Assembly (NCBI GenBank): GCA_022393335.1
Contig: JAJEKB010020966.1
Location: forward strand, 1 to 64,000
DNA: 64,000 nucleotides
Direction: 5' to 3'
From: Macrotrachela quadricornifera
Lineage: Eukaryota; Rotifera; Eurotatoria; Philodinida; Philodinidae
The notes under the pieces were generated by a model. It saw only the letters and a list, made by a program, of their open reading frames with translations, was not told the DNA's origin and ran no database searches. Shown here in pieces: positions 1 to 12,526 of the stretch (its first letter is position 1; every line of letters starts with the position of its first letter). Position numbers and translations under genes: made by a program.

Positions 1-655
1 ATTCGAAAAATGGCCACGGCCACTATTTCATTTTACAGACGATAGTATGAATAACTATATTGATTAACTTATTGTTTTGTTCTTCAATATAGAATTGAGG
101 AGACAAAGTATCTTTTTAAAAAATCGGCTCTCTATTCCATTAAATGATAAACATGTTTTTTTTTAATTTCTCGAATTAGTTTGAAATGTATAGGGATAGA
201 AATTTGCAGTTTCACCCTCACCTCTATACAAAATTAATTAATCATGATTGATCATCATCAATTCAAGGTATTAATAAATAGTTTTAGTTCATGATTTGGA
301 GGTATTTTTCATGAAAAAACTGCTGTTTTTATATTAAAATATGCTACATACAGTATTATGATGAACAATTTCTTAAAAAAGGATATACTTAATGAATTAT
401 TAATTAATACGTTGGTAAATTCAGCATTTTTGCGAGTAATTAACTGGTGCATATTCTTTTAATAGAGCTGATGAATTTTTCTCTTCTTATGATGAACAGT
501 AGCAGATACGTCGTGTTGCACATTTAATTCTTATAAGATTTGTGCTAACAGCTTTTATTCTTGAGAAATACACATTAGTCAAATAAAATCAAAGGTAATT
601 TATTTTTTTACATGCATATTTTTATCAAACTGATTTCATCATATAATGTTATGAA

Positions 656-1830
656 TAGCAGCGACGCCAGGAATTTAGACTAGGGTGGGCTCAGGCCTAC
701 TAAATTCTAAACAGGATGGGCTCAGCATTATTGAATCTTTACACACTAAAAATGGTAGTCTAAGCTGTTTTTAACTCTTAGGATCATCAAAGAATTTTCT
801 TTTCTATATTAAATGAACAATATACATGTATATATATAGAGAGAGAGAGATAGAGCTTGATTATTTATTTTCAAAAGTTTTAGATAATCCTAACGTAATA
901 AAATTCTGCTGTTCTTATGATTTCGTGCGAATTTATCTACTATTTGTTCACAATCTATAAAAATGTCACGCTCAATAGCCAAGACTGTTAAGTCACTTGG
1001 ACGAGCATCAGACATAGAATTACGAAGATAGTTCTGTATTATTTTCATCTTTAAGTACGAGCGTTCACATGTCACTTGTGAAACCGGCATTGTCATAGCA
1101 TTTTTTACCATTAGTATTGCTTGTGGAAATGCAGTAGAATATGGAATTCATTCTTTTAAGAATTGAATAACATCATCGAGTTTTTTCGACTTGAACATTG
1201 GTTCAATAACAGCAAATTCATTCTTTAAACTACTTCAATCAGCATTAACATGACGACAAAATGCATAAACATCTTCACTGTTCAAAAAGTTTTCACTTTC
1301 AGGATAGACAGTAGACATACTCTTCATTAATACTAATGTTTTTGATGAAAATCTATCATTTAACTCTACCAACATACAATCAATCAAAAGAAAATAAATC
1401 TTATTCATAAAATCAGTTGATGTAGACAATATTTCACGTTTTCCAACAGTTGAAGTAATAAAAAAATCTTTAAATCGAGCCGGAATTTTTGTTTTACGAT
1501 TTATATACGATGATGATGAAGATGGATTAATAACATTCAGTTCTATTTCTTCTTCATTTGTACGTGGCTCCTTTGTAAATGAATGTAAAAACGACTCTAT
1601 TGTTCTACTTTTTTCAGGCTGCATTTCCGAAGATTGTATTTTACTTTAATTAATATTTGGTGTGATTATTAATAGTCAACCAATAGAAAATAAGAAAAGA
1701 TCTTAATGGTGAACTAGCCGTATAGTATGTTGCGACATCACTCAGATAAAATATCATTGTTTTTTCTAAGATCTGAAAAAATTTCAGGATGGGCTCAGCC
1801 CACCTCAGCCCACCCTTGGCGCCGCCAGTA
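656..1830 (-). mobile_element. Short decayed hAT-type DNA transposon with 8-bp TSD
   Basis: The element is bounded by a perfect 8-bp direct repeat, GTTATGAA, at 648-655 and 1831-1838. This fits the hAT target consensus nTnnnnAn. Its ends are imperfect inverted repeats: tagcagcgacgcca at the left and, read from the other end, tactggcggcgcca (10 of 14 identical). Further in, both ends carry GGGTGGGCT-type sequence. It holds only a C-terminal transposase fragment on the minus strand. At about 1.2 kb it is too short for a full hAT element, so it is an internally deleted copy. Confidence 0.85.
890..1624 (-). pseudogene. hAT transposase C-terminal remnant (ZMYM1/DUF4371-like)
   Basis: One reading frame runs from 1624 down to 890 but is broken by two in-frame TGA codons, at 1235-1237 and 1148-1150. 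The last part reads MPVSQVTCERSYLKMKIIQNYLR, in two overlapping parts MPVSQVTCERSYLK and SYLKMKIIQNYLR. This is the hAT C-terminal dimerisation signature, in which a Ser/Thr-x-x-CERSF-like block is followed by K.I..YLR. The upstream part resembles the central region of ZMYM1-like hAT transposases. The N-terminal zinc finger and the catalytic D residues are absent. It cannot encode an active transposase. Confidence 0.8.
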
Positions 1831-1838
1831 GTTATGAA

Positions 1839-4254
1839 AGAATCGTTGAAAAACATTTTTATCTCTGTTTGATGTTTTATTTCTGAGTGATTTACGTGGA
1901 TTGATGACATAATAAACTAACGTATAATTTTTATTCTTAATTAAAGTACAATAATCATCAGAATTCTCTTCTTTGAATTATATGTTGTAGAATGTTATTT
2001 ATACAAAAACAGTCAGATAGTAAAAAGCTTCTTCAATAAATCATTTGAATAAAAAAATCGTTATTTTTTGTAATTTTCTGTTCAAATTCCAAAAGAGAGG
2101 CTTTTTTCATTTACATCTCAAGAAAAACATTTATTTGACTTGAAACCTTGCTCTGATTTTATCTTTAATATTCATGAACATATGTGGAAAAGGAAAGACG
2201 CGTTGAAAGAGAAAACCTGATATTAGTTAAAGAAAAACAAAAAGTTATATAATATTAGAAACTAGTTGTATTCTATAAAGATTAATGTGATTAATTTTCA
2301 CAATCTTTCTTATGAAACATTTATTCTCTCAACTGCAGAGAGGATTATATAAAATAGAATGAGTTTATGTATGTGTTTGGGCCAGATCAAAAAAACATTT
2401 TGTTAGAAAAACTGATGAAACAATCATAGCTTAAAGAAAAGTCAATAAACAATGTTTGACCATAGGTTGTTGAGGTCGAGGAATCGCATGATATTATTAG
2501 TGTTTCAAAATTTTCAAATAATTTTTCTTGCTAAAAAAGACCTTTTGAAAAAATACTGATTTCCTCCTGAGAATCCGAGAATCTATCTCACAATTCGCTT
2601 TTATATGTTTTTAAGCCAAATAAAATGTCCGTAGACCTTCCAGTAGTTTTTTGTAAAAAGTTGTTATGGATTTCCGAGTTCACGGGATCTCAAAGCCCGT
2701 CTGGTTCTCCATTCTCAAAGAACTCAGGAATCCAAAACAACTTTTTACAAAAAGCTAATAGAAGGATATGTGAATATTTCATTTGGCCTGGAAATGCATA
2801 AAACGGATTGTGAAGTGAGTTTCGGATTTATGGGAATGGAATCCTAGGGAACAGGAACCCTAATACTCCTAGCTGGGTGTTTCTGCCAATTAGGATTTTT
2901 TGACATCGAACTTTTCTCAAGAGGAAAAGAATGGAATCCTGGATTCCCTAGGATTCTATTGGATTCCAGTGATTCCAGAAGATTTCAGAGGATTGCAGAA
3001 ATTTCAAAAAATTCCTTATGAGTCCAGAGGTTTTTTAACAAGATGCTAAAACTATTAAAGGAGGTCATTCATATCACCCTCAAATTCTCATGTGGAAATC
3101 TTTTCTTTGGTTTTCTTTACATTAATCGTTTGTAGTGATAGTCTTGTTCTATGCATTTTTGTATAAGGTTTCATCAAAGTTCAATACAATCATCGCCAAT
3201 ATCGTTAAAATACTGTCAGATATTCCTTTTTTTTTTCAAAATTTTGGCTTGAAAGGCAAAAAGTAATGAATTCCAGATGAAAATGTGTTTGCAAAAGAAA
3301 TTGTCCCTTCATAACATAAAATAATTGTTGAAAATATATTTTGTTTTCTCAAATATGTTTATCACAACTAATTATCCGATTGTATCAGAGAAATCTAATG
3401 GTAGAAGTAAATTTAATTTCTACTTCTTCAGTATCACACATTTGTCTTCTACTTTAAAATTATTTAAGCTTTTCTAATTAAAAATTAAGAATTGATATTT
3501 CTAAAAGTCTTTTTTATCATTCTGTAAGAGTTTTGATCATATTTTAAATATCTCTTGTTACATATCAGGATTTTAATTTATAAAATCTATTAGATGTTGC
3601 ATTACATTATAGTTTATTTTAAAAATTCCTCTGTATTCTTCTAGAATATGTTAGGATAGACTTGAACAATGTGAAATAGCCATAAAATTTCTTTCATTTT
3701 AAAAAGTCGTCCAGTACAAAAAAAAAATATTAGTTAATATCCAAAATCGATCTTTGCCTTGCATTCTGATATGGCGAAATTACTCTTTTAATCGTATACC
3801 TATATATATCTGTCAGCTGTCGAATAATCGCATCGTACATTCTTTTTTTCAATTTGTGTTCTTTTTATTTTTAGTGTCCATTCTTGAATAAAGAGAACGA
3901 GAAAACGATTCTTGATAGAATAATCTTCATTTATTTTTATAATAAACATTCAATAATTAATATACTATATACACAAGGTAATTTAATATTTAGACAAACG
4001 ATTTTTTTTCAAGTTTTTTATTATATATTATTTTTATTGTATCATCATTTTAGTGTTTAATAATTCTTGTGAAAAGCTTGACAATAAAATTTCGAGAATT
4101 TAATTAGATTATCCAAGAAATACAAAATATTTTTCAGATGAGATAATCGTTCGTCGGATTAACAATTTTTTTTGAACCTAACAGACTCTACTTGTCATCT
4201 AAGATTTTTCTCAAATAAATACGAATCGAAACGATAGATATAATATAGAATAAT
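1839..4254. other. Intergenic stretch with one foldback and GGATTCC-rich sequence
   Basis: No gene is supported here. Apart from the inverted repeat at 2560-2850, the stretch 2830-3000 is enriched in short GGATTCC/GATTCCAG units. The rest is AT-rich sequence without convincing open frames. Confidence 0.6.
2560..2850. repeat. Foldback (MITE-like) inverted repeat
   Basis: The arms at about 2575-2690 and 2725-2830 are imperfect reverse complements. For example, gtaaaaagttgtt near 2655 pairs with aacaactttttac near 2738, and tcacaattcg near 2590 pairs with a diverged copy near 2810. The loop is only about 35 bp. No transposase is inside. The target duplication could not be fixed by eye, so the superfamily is unknown. 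Confidence 0.7.
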
Positions 4255-5319
4255 ATGATTTTCTTTTATATTATATTTATATTTAAGAATAATCTTTGGA
4301 TGGCATTAAATCTTGTTAAAATTGATATTATTTCTGGATTTTTTGGTTTTATTACTGGATTTTTATCATTATTATTAATAATTATATGGAATCGACGTCA
4401 AGAAAAAAAATCATCTATAAATAATATTGAACATGATGAATCATTACATTGGAATCCATTAGAAGAACGACGTGGTTTAGGTAATCTATTAACAAAAGCA
4501 AATCATATAGCAATAACTGTATCAGATGTTGGTAGATCACTTAGTTTTTATGTTGATATATTAGGATTACAACAAATTCGTCGACCAACATTTGATCGTC
4601 ATGGTGCATGGTTAACAATGGGTAATATTGAATTACATTTAATTAAAGGTATACCTGCTATTCCACCTGTTGATAATCTTCAAGTTACACATATTGCATT
4701 TGAAACAATAAATATAAAAAAAGTTGTACGTAGATTATATCGATTAAATATTCCTGTTCGTCGAAGTTTATCTGTAACTAATGCACATAAATCTTTAATA
4801 GAAAAATCTCATATTAAAACTAAAACAAAAATTATTCAATATTTTTTTACTGATCCTGATGGATATTATTTAGAATTATGTAATTGTGATGTTCTTGCTG
4901 ATTTTGCTTTTAATAAATATCAAACAATGGAACATATTGATTATTATGAAGGTATATCAAATAATAATAAATTTGATGTTGTTCAAGCTGTATCACATTG
5001 GAAAGATAAAGTAGAAAAAAATCGTACAGAACAACTTGATGATGTATTAAAAAAAATAATTCCAGCAACGAAAATCGATGAAAATAAATATCATAATCTT
5101 ATTAAACGACGTAATATTTATGGTGATATTACGCAAGGATTCACGGATAATGATATAAAAGATGCTTTACTTAAAACAAATAATTTTGTTCCATTAACAA
5201 TTAAGATTCTTGCTAAAAAACGTGGTGAAAAAATGTTTTTTCAACCACCTCCATTTATTGAAAATGGAGAATTAACTAAACCTGATCCTTTTGTTATGGA
5301 TCATAATGATATATATTAA
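4255..5319 (+). CDS. Membrane-anchored VOC (glyoxalase/bleomycin-resistance fold) protein
   Basis: A 354-aa single-exon protein. Residues 23-45 form a hydrophobic membrane segment followed by basic residues (WNRRQEKK), so the domain behind it probably faces the cytosol. Residues about 78-212 are a vicinal-oxygen-chelate domain. The four expected metal ligands are visible: His84 (NHIAITV), Glu126 (GNIELHLI), His146 (THIAFE) and Glu207 (GYYLELCN), next to the typical FTDPDG turn. The C-terminal 140 residues are charged and match nothing I recognise. The substrate cannot be deduced; glyoxalase I, dioxygenase and other VOC enzymes share this ligand set. A second Met at residue 16 is an alternative start. 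An AATAAA signal lies at 5381-5386. Strong A/T-ending codon use matches the neighbouring genes. Confidence 0.85.
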   Translation: MIFFYIIFIFKNNLWMALNLVKIDIISGFFGFITGFLSLLLIIIWNRRQEKKSSINNIEHDESLHWNPLEERRGLGNLLTKANHIAITVSDVGRSLSFYVDILGLQQIRRPTFDRHGAWLTMGNIELHLIKGIPAIPPVDNLQVTHIAFETINIKKVVRRLYRLNIPVRRSLSVTNAHKSLIEKSHIKTKTKIIQYFFTDPDGYYLELCNCDVLADFAFNKYQTMEHIDYYEGISNNNKFDVVQAVSHWKDKVEKNRTEQLDDVLKKIIPATKIDENKYHNLIKRRNIYGDITQGFTDNDIKDALLKTNNFVPLTIKILAKKRGEKMFFQPPPFIENGELTKPDPFVMDHNDIY

Positions 5320-5386
5320 TCATTTATAATTTTGCTTTCTCATTTTATTATTTTTATTCTTATTGTTTAGGAAAAGTTTGAATAAA

Positions 5387-6804
5387 TGGTGAAAGAGTTT
5401 TTTTTTGTATATATTTTGTTTTATTCCTTCTATGTGTTATAATAAGTATCTATAGAGAAGATCAATTGAAATAAAGACAAATGAAAGATTCATGCGATGT
5501 TTCTCCAAAAATAGTTTTATTTTATTATATTTTTGCTATGGACAATAATAAACTCTTTTTCAAATTTTATAAATATTAATTATAAAAAAAAAATATCTAT
5601 CCATACTCATAATTCCATTAGCTTGTTGCACGATATCAAATCGTATCTTTTTTCGATGCATATTTATACAGACTTGTGCTAAACAGTTTATCGCGTATAC
5701 TGTAGAGTATATTTTTCAAAATATTTCTATTGTAATGAATATTATAAAATTGATTTGAAAATATTGTTATGTAGAAAGAATTTAATGTTTTTATTAAACA
5801 ATCGTTCACCAGATTGTGTCAATCGAGAAAACTTGCCGAAATATATCGAATAATATCATATTGAAATATCAACGAATATATATATTGGGCGAGCCAAAAT
5901 AGGTACAACATGAGAAATTTTTATCGAGCTTCTATAGTAAATTTCTTACAAGACTAAAATTGAAGTTCTATGAAACGATAAAATGTCTCATTGTATTTAA
6001 TATTTGCAAAACTTTTGTTTTGCTAGAGCATGTTGTTCATACAGATTCTGCAGAACTTTCAACGGCGCGTCTTTTAAAAAAATTCAACATGATAGGATTT
6101 ATTGATACTGAGATATTTGTAGAATACTCTATGCTGCAATTATTTTAATTCAGCTAGTGTTATTTTTATTGTGTTAAATGCACATACAAAGCTTTGTATA
6201 ATTTGAGTTTATTGGTAGAAAATGATAATCGAGATCTACGAACTAAACGTGTCTTTTTATTACAAGTTGATCCGCTTATATCACCTTCAAAATGACTTGA
6301 TAAATAATAATATTGTAATATGATAAGTATTTTTTAAAAATATTTTGACATCAAACTTCAGATGTAAAGGTTTGATATCAATAAAAATGTTTTAATTAAA
6401 GTGCAAGTTGTATAATGTGATAGATGACTGAAAATGAATAGTTGAATTTTCAAGGTTCTTTTTCTCCTTTCTAAGATCAATTATCAATATAATAATACAT
6501 ACTAATACACAATATTTTTTTAGACGTTAATATTTGTACAGTATGCTCAGTTTCAAGTCAGACATTTATATTTACTATGATTAGTAAAAATGAAAGAAAA
6601 GAAGGAACGAAAGAGAAGAAATATGTATGGAATTCAAATTTACAATTGATTTTTTTCATCCTTATATGGGAAGAAGAAATAAGATCAGAACGAAATTAGA
6701 TCTGTATTTTGTCCTCCATTATAATAAGACTAGAAAAACAATAAAAAGAAATAGAAGTATATAAGTCACTCGCATAACTTAATCAAGGCTTTTTAATAAT
6801 AAAA
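5387..6804. other. AT-rich intergenic sequence, nothing recognised
   Basis: A 62-codon frame at 5960-6148 has no recognisable domain, no clear start context and no neighbours to support it. I treat the whole interval as 3' flank of the VOC gene and 5' flank of the filament gene. Confidence 0.5.
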
Positions 6805-8771
6805 ATGTCGTTTGATTCACACGTCATCATTGACGAAGATAAAAATAAGAACACTAATTCAATTACTACACAGCAACGTCATGATACACACTTTGGATCT
6901 ACTGTACAATGTACATCATCAGTAGTTGTTAACATTCAGCAGCTTCAATCTGAACTTCATACACAACATCAACATGAAAAGTATGCACTAACTGAATTAA
7001 ATCAACGTTTTCACTTATTTGTTGATCGTGTTCAAGTGTTACAATCACAGAATTTAAAATATCTTGCAGCTATAGCAGATCTTCGACAACAATTGTCTGG
7101 TATCAGTGGTGTTGATATACAATCGGATGAAGATTATCTTTCGATAAGGTCTAATCTCTCGACGATACATAATGCAAAAATTGACTATGAATGGGATTTC
7201 GAACTGTTTCAAGTACAGATTGAAATATATCAGCAACTAATTGCAATTGAACAACAATGGAAAGATAAACGAGTATTAATATTAGAAGATGAATTGAAAC
7301 AGTCGGCATCTGCTCTTATTACTCTACGTACATCTTATTCAGAACTGCAACGACAAGTTGAAAATCTCTATGTAGAAGGTGGAAATTTATACAAACAACA
7401 TCTGTCATTGGCACATGATTGGTGCAATATAAAAAAACAACGAAATAAATGGAGTTTAAGTGTGGAAACATTGAAAAGTTACATTATGTTTTATAAAAAA
7501 GTACGTTCATATTCAGAGCGGTGAGTACAATTGACTGATTTTTTTCTTTCAATCGGTTAATATTTTCTTCTCGTTTGTAGGGATTCGACGTATGTGTCGA
7601 TTCAGTCAGATGATTCGGAACAATACTGGAGATTGGAGTTAGACAAAGTAGTGAAGAAAATACGTCATGATTTCAACGAATTTTATACAGCAATTCATCG
7701 TGAAATGGATGCATGTTGTACCAAGAAAATAAAAGAAATGGAAATAACTATTAAGGAGGTATTCGATGAACAACAAAATGAAACCGAAGAATTTTCTAAA
7801 ATATATGAGGCACAATACACAGAATACGAAAAAATGCAGTCGAGTTTAGTCTACGATAAAGAAAGTTTTATGAAGCTCGAAGCTACATACTGTAACTAAT
7901 GAATCTCTTTTTCTCTTTAATCAACTTAAAAGATGTTTTTGATTTTTTTTATAGCTAAACTAGAAGCAGAGTATCACTCAATCCAACTTCAATACGAGGA
8001 GCGATTGGAAACACAGTCAACAGAGTTATATACTCTACAGGAAAGAATAAGTACAATAGTTTATGATGTTAATGAAATGCGATGCAGGTTAGAATAGTTT
8101 TACTATCTATAAAAATAAAACTTAAATTTATTTCTGCGAAATTTTTCTAGTAAAGACAATTTAGAAGCTGAAATTATTGTCTATCGCCTTCTACTGGAAA
8201 GTATTGGAATAGAAAAAAAGCAGACACTTGTTACCATTGACACAGAGTCAGTTGGAAGTGAAATGATGGGAAAAATTGCTATTAAAAGTCACAAAAAAGG
8301 ACCGGTTGGTATTAGTAAGTATGAGATTGAAAATACATAAAGAAAAAATATTATCCATTTATTTTCTTATAGAAGAATGTGCTCCTAATGGTGCATATAT
8401 TAGTTTGGTGAATTATTCAACGAAAAAAGATATTGATATTTCAAGATGGGTGATTATACGACATATTGATTCAGGTACTAAACTGCATTACACAATACCT
8501 GATGGAGTTCGACTTGAGCGAGGCAAAGAATTAAGAATTTATGCGAAATTTGGTAGCACTACTGCTTCTAGGTCAACATCGCACCAAAATCTTGTGAATA
8601 AAGATCTATCATCATGGAGTACGTGAATATGAGCTTCATAAGATCGATTGATTAATTGATTCATTGATGTCTATTGTCTAATGTTTAGGTATGGGTAACA
8701 CAGTCGAAACACGTCTGTTCAATCAAAATGCTGACGAAGAAGCATCATATTCACAGTCGATTGCATTTTAA
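6805..8771 (+). CDS. Lamin-type intermediate filament protein with lamin tail domain
   Basis: Six exons join in frame: 6805-7520, 7581-7891, 7955-8087, 8151-8314, 8373-8618 and 8689-8771, giving 550 aa. Introns are 58-70 nt. A 45-residue head is followed by the coil 1A start signature (LTELNQRFHLFVDRVQVLQSQN, here split as LTELNQRFHLF and VDRVQVLQSQN) and then by long coiled coil. The rod ends in EAEIIVYRLLLES, equivalent to the conserved coil-2 terminus (EAEIxxYRxLLE) of the family. A lamin tail domain (Ig fold) follows in exon 5: ISLVNYSTKKDIDISRW, then YTIPDGVRLERGKELRIYA. The tail between rod and Ig fold is very short and has only a weak basic patch (KSHKKG). The protein ends ...SIAF with no CaaX box. 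That favours a cytoplasmic, lamin-derived filament protein over a nuclear lamina component, but this is inference. An AATAAA lies at 8925-8930. Confidence 0.9.
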
Positions 8772-8930
8772 AGGATAATATTTGATGAATAGTAGAACCA
8801 TCAACAACTTAGTAGTACTGGGAATTAGATTCACGTTTGCTATTTATGACTTTTCCTCAAGCTTTTAGAATACCTTTTATATGCATTTTATTAGATTCTT
8901 CTTACAAAAAACGAATGTATAAAGAATAAA

Positions 8931-11228
8931 ATTTTGGGTAATTTTATTTAATTATTAAACAAAAGCGTCAAAGATTAATAAGATTTTCGCAATATGGCAC
9001 AATCTGTAAACTTTGATAGTTACTATATACACAGACATATTCTTAAAGAAAATTTAGTGTGATTATCATTCAAAATTTATTGCAATACGACTGCCTCTTT
9101 AAGAAAACGGAATTAGATACGGTTCAGATGTTTCAATTTGTTCATCAAATTCAGTAGCATGACCAGATGGCAATCGGTCCAAACCGCAATTCCATGAAAA
9201 ATAAAATCTTTTTGTAAACTAATCTATTAAGGCATTTCAAATCTCACTTATTCCACTTATGATAAAATTTTTAAAGCAACTAAAAGTCGTTTCCATGTAC
9301 GGTTTATTTTTCTGTCTGTCATTTGACACATTAGGATTCTCATGTGCACAAAAGTAGCTTACTCATAACATATTAATATGCCATCGAAAACTTCCAACGC
9401 TCAGATAACATTGTATAGTTTTCAATTTCCTTTTGTATTTTTACAAAATGGTATTTTGCCGAATTCGTTATCAAATAAAAGTAATTAGGTTCTTTGGAAA
9501 ATTCACCTAAATTACTTAACACTTATTTCAAGACTATGCTTTGAGATAACGTTCTAAGTTAACGTATAATCGTTTACATATTTAAAACCACTACATCCTT
9601 CAATATTAGTTTAGGTTTGAACCGAATAGATGCATCTCGTTTAAATTCCTCTCAAAAATATTACTCGACATTGGTTAATGCACTTGCTAAGGAACTGAAA
9701 AAGGAAAACTATCAAAAAATTGCTACCAATAGAGTACATTACATTGTGGCCTGGAAAAAATCTTCGTCTATTTTGAATGTTATTTTAAGGTTGATGTCTA
9801 TGAAGACTCAACAACACGAAATCAAGCAGTCACTTGAGTTTTTTACATACTTCTGTATAAATCTTACTCAAAAGTCTGATGTATAGTAATGTACAAAGAA
9901 AAATGTTCCTATTAGAATCAATGTCAAACATAGATTCACGACTCTCGATTATTCTTAATTCAAGCTTAAAATAACAAGGAAGTCATTAAAAAAACTTTTG
10001 TTCACTGCGAATTCAGATTTTCTATATTTGATAACTATGATTTATTCACTTATCGTTAATTAATAACTTAAAACATTGAAAAACTAACTGTAGATTTGAG
10101 TTTCCCATAGCAAATTATCTTTGGCACGTTTTTACTGGAGACAGTTCATATTGTTTATTATTTGGTAAAACCCATTCAGTCTTGATTTATCGATTTTTCG
10201 GTTATCTTGGATCAAACTTTTTAAGAAAAATAACAAGACAAACTATGAATTGCTTATTTACTTATTATCAATCTCAAATGTGACTTGTGATCCGAATTCT
10301 ATACCTTTAATAACCGTTCGTAGAGTTTTCTTATAGAATATCACAAGTTTTAAATATTAATCTGGGGGACACTATTTTCCGATTTAGATGAATACACAAA
10401 CATATCGACAAACTTTAGAAACAAGCATATTTTTAAAACTGCAAACTTATTTTATGCTATATAATCCTTGCTTCAATTCTGGAGACAAATCGTTATATTC
10501 TCAGAAAAAATCTTCTGCAGTCAAAAATTCCTTTCAAAACTTTTGCAAAAATTAATACTATCAATCAATTTCTTGAGCTAGACAATCTTTGATCAAATTT
10601 TATAAAAAAAAATAATTTCGTTTTTGCAAATCCATAAAAAACTAATAGTGCCATTCAATTCCTCGACCCTGAAAACTCGTTGGGAACATTGTTTAGGAAC
10701 TATTATAATCTCGTGTTATCGATATAATCGTTGCTTTATTCTGATTGGTTGGGACAGACAGACCAACAAACTTTAAGCGTCTTATCTCTCGTATTTAAAC
10801 GCTATATAACCTTTTCTTTCAGACAAGAAAATAAAATATAAAATCTTGCCTTCTTTAAATAAATATATTACTATTACATCAGAGCAGAAAAAGTATTATA
10901 TTTATTTCAATCCGAAATTAAATATTTTCCGTGGAGATATGAGTGTTTTTCGATTGATTAATTTCTTTATTTTTTTAGCATTGAATTAATCTATGTTTTC
11001 TACATAAATTCAATCCAGAGAGATACTGCTCTTGTTGAACAAAGGCAACGGAAACATATTTTATATACGTACATTGTCTTGTCGCTGCTGGCCTTCTTGC
11101 CTCCAAAAACCAAGGTGCCCTCTGATCGCGCGCCCGAATATAAATATATATCAATATATTTTCATTGTTTTCCATTGAAATTACACAGCAATCAAAAAAT
11201 AATAATCAATAGCAGAAAATAAATAAAA
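8931..11228. other. Intergenic, no supported gene
   Basis: AT-rich sequence. A frame of 89 codons (9617-9886) and a 66-codon minus frame (10975-11175) have no domain signature or splice context that would support them. Confidence 0.5.
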
Positions 11229-11251
11229 TTTATTAGTTCATTTCATTAATT

Positions 11252-12174
11252 TCATGGTATTTCAATGTTAAATCGTTGTATTCGATTGTTATTATGATCA
11301 GCAACGTAGAGATTACCTTGTCGATCAAATGATAATCTTATGGGACAATTAAATTGACTTACTTGTGCTCCTTCACCATTTCCACCAACAATAACATGTC
11401 CTTGTTGTGCTCCTTTAGGCCAACGTACAATCCGATGATTTCCATTATCAGCTACATAAACAGTACCCAATTGATCAACTACAATTCCATCAGGAGAAGA
11501 CAATTGTGTCAAACTACTTCCTTGTCCTTGTCCACCAGCAACAACAATACCTTCTTTTGCACCTTTTATCCATTTCATGACACGATGATTATAATTATCA
11601 GACACAAATACTGAATATTCGTGATCGACAAATATACAGCGAGGGTAATTGAGCTGATCAAGACGATTTCCTGCTCCATTTCCACCTGCTACTACTATTC
11701 CTTGCGATTCACCTATTCGATATCTTCTTACTTCATCCTTGTCAATATCAGTGGCATAGAGAAATCCATTGTCATCCATTGTCAAACCCCGACAAAAGAT
11801 ATTTGAAAGAATTATTTCTCCATTTGTTCTATTTTGACGAGACCATCTAACTACTCTTGTATTCAAGCGATCACAAATAATAAGACTATCTCTTTCTTTA
11901 TCCACGATCACATCTGTTGGTCCATTCAATTGATGAATACCATTTCCTTGCCCATGTCCACCTGCCACTATTTGTCCATTTATTTTACCCAATTTCCATG
12001 CTACAATACGATTGTTTCCATAATCAGCAACATAAATTGTTTGTTCATCATCCACATATACATCCTGAGGGCTAGAGAGCGTTGGATATTGTCCTCCTGC
12101 TACTGTTTGACCATTCTTGTTCCACGTAGCATTTGCAGAAATATTTATCAAAACAGCATGAAGTGGTACTAAAA
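11252..12174 (-). CDS. NHL-repeat beta-propeller protein (5' end incomplete)
   Basis: The frame covers about 300 residues made of roughly six NHL repeats of about 45 aa. Each has the pattern VAGG.G.G...QL..P..I.VD....VYVADN.NHRI.RW..GA..G. Such repeats fold into a six-bladed propeller used for protein or ligand binding. The blades are nearly uniform, and no B-box, RING or enzyme domain is fused. No ATG starts the frame. It opens at a good acceptor (polypyrimidine tract then AG, near 12173-12174 on the minus strand) with a hydrophobic stretch, VPLHAVLINISA, that could be the end of a signal peptide. A short 5' exon encoding the start is therefore expected upstream, somewhere beyond 12175, but I could not place it. 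The stop is at 11252 and a minus-strand AATAAA follows at 11234-11229. I infer a secreted protein; its partner is unknown. Confidence 0.85.
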
Positions 12175-12526
12175 GAAATAGAAAACATGATCATCATAAA
12201 AAAAAATTTTTCATTTTCCTTGAAATGTGAGAAAAGACAAATTTCTACAATATTGTTTTTCACTTTGTTCGATGTGATAGAGAAGAATAGAGAAAATTCT
12301 TAGTTGTTGTAAAGAAAAGTACTATTATAATATGTTTTACTGATGACTATATCAATGATTTCTTAAATATAAAGAAAATATAACTGGAGAGAAACTTTTT
12401 CTTGATACAAACAGTCTAAAATCCTCTAAAGACATATATATAAAACACTGTTAAATATCTCATATTAAAATAGTTTATAGAATAAATATAGAGATGTATT
12501 AGTAATGGATATTTCTTGTCCTACAG

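Noticed and set aside
9617..9886. 89-codon frame
   Set aside because: AT-rich, non-ATG context, no domain and no adjoining exon.
11354..12172. Plus-strand frames opposite the NHL gene
   Set aside because: Complement shadows of the repeat-rich minus-strand gene.
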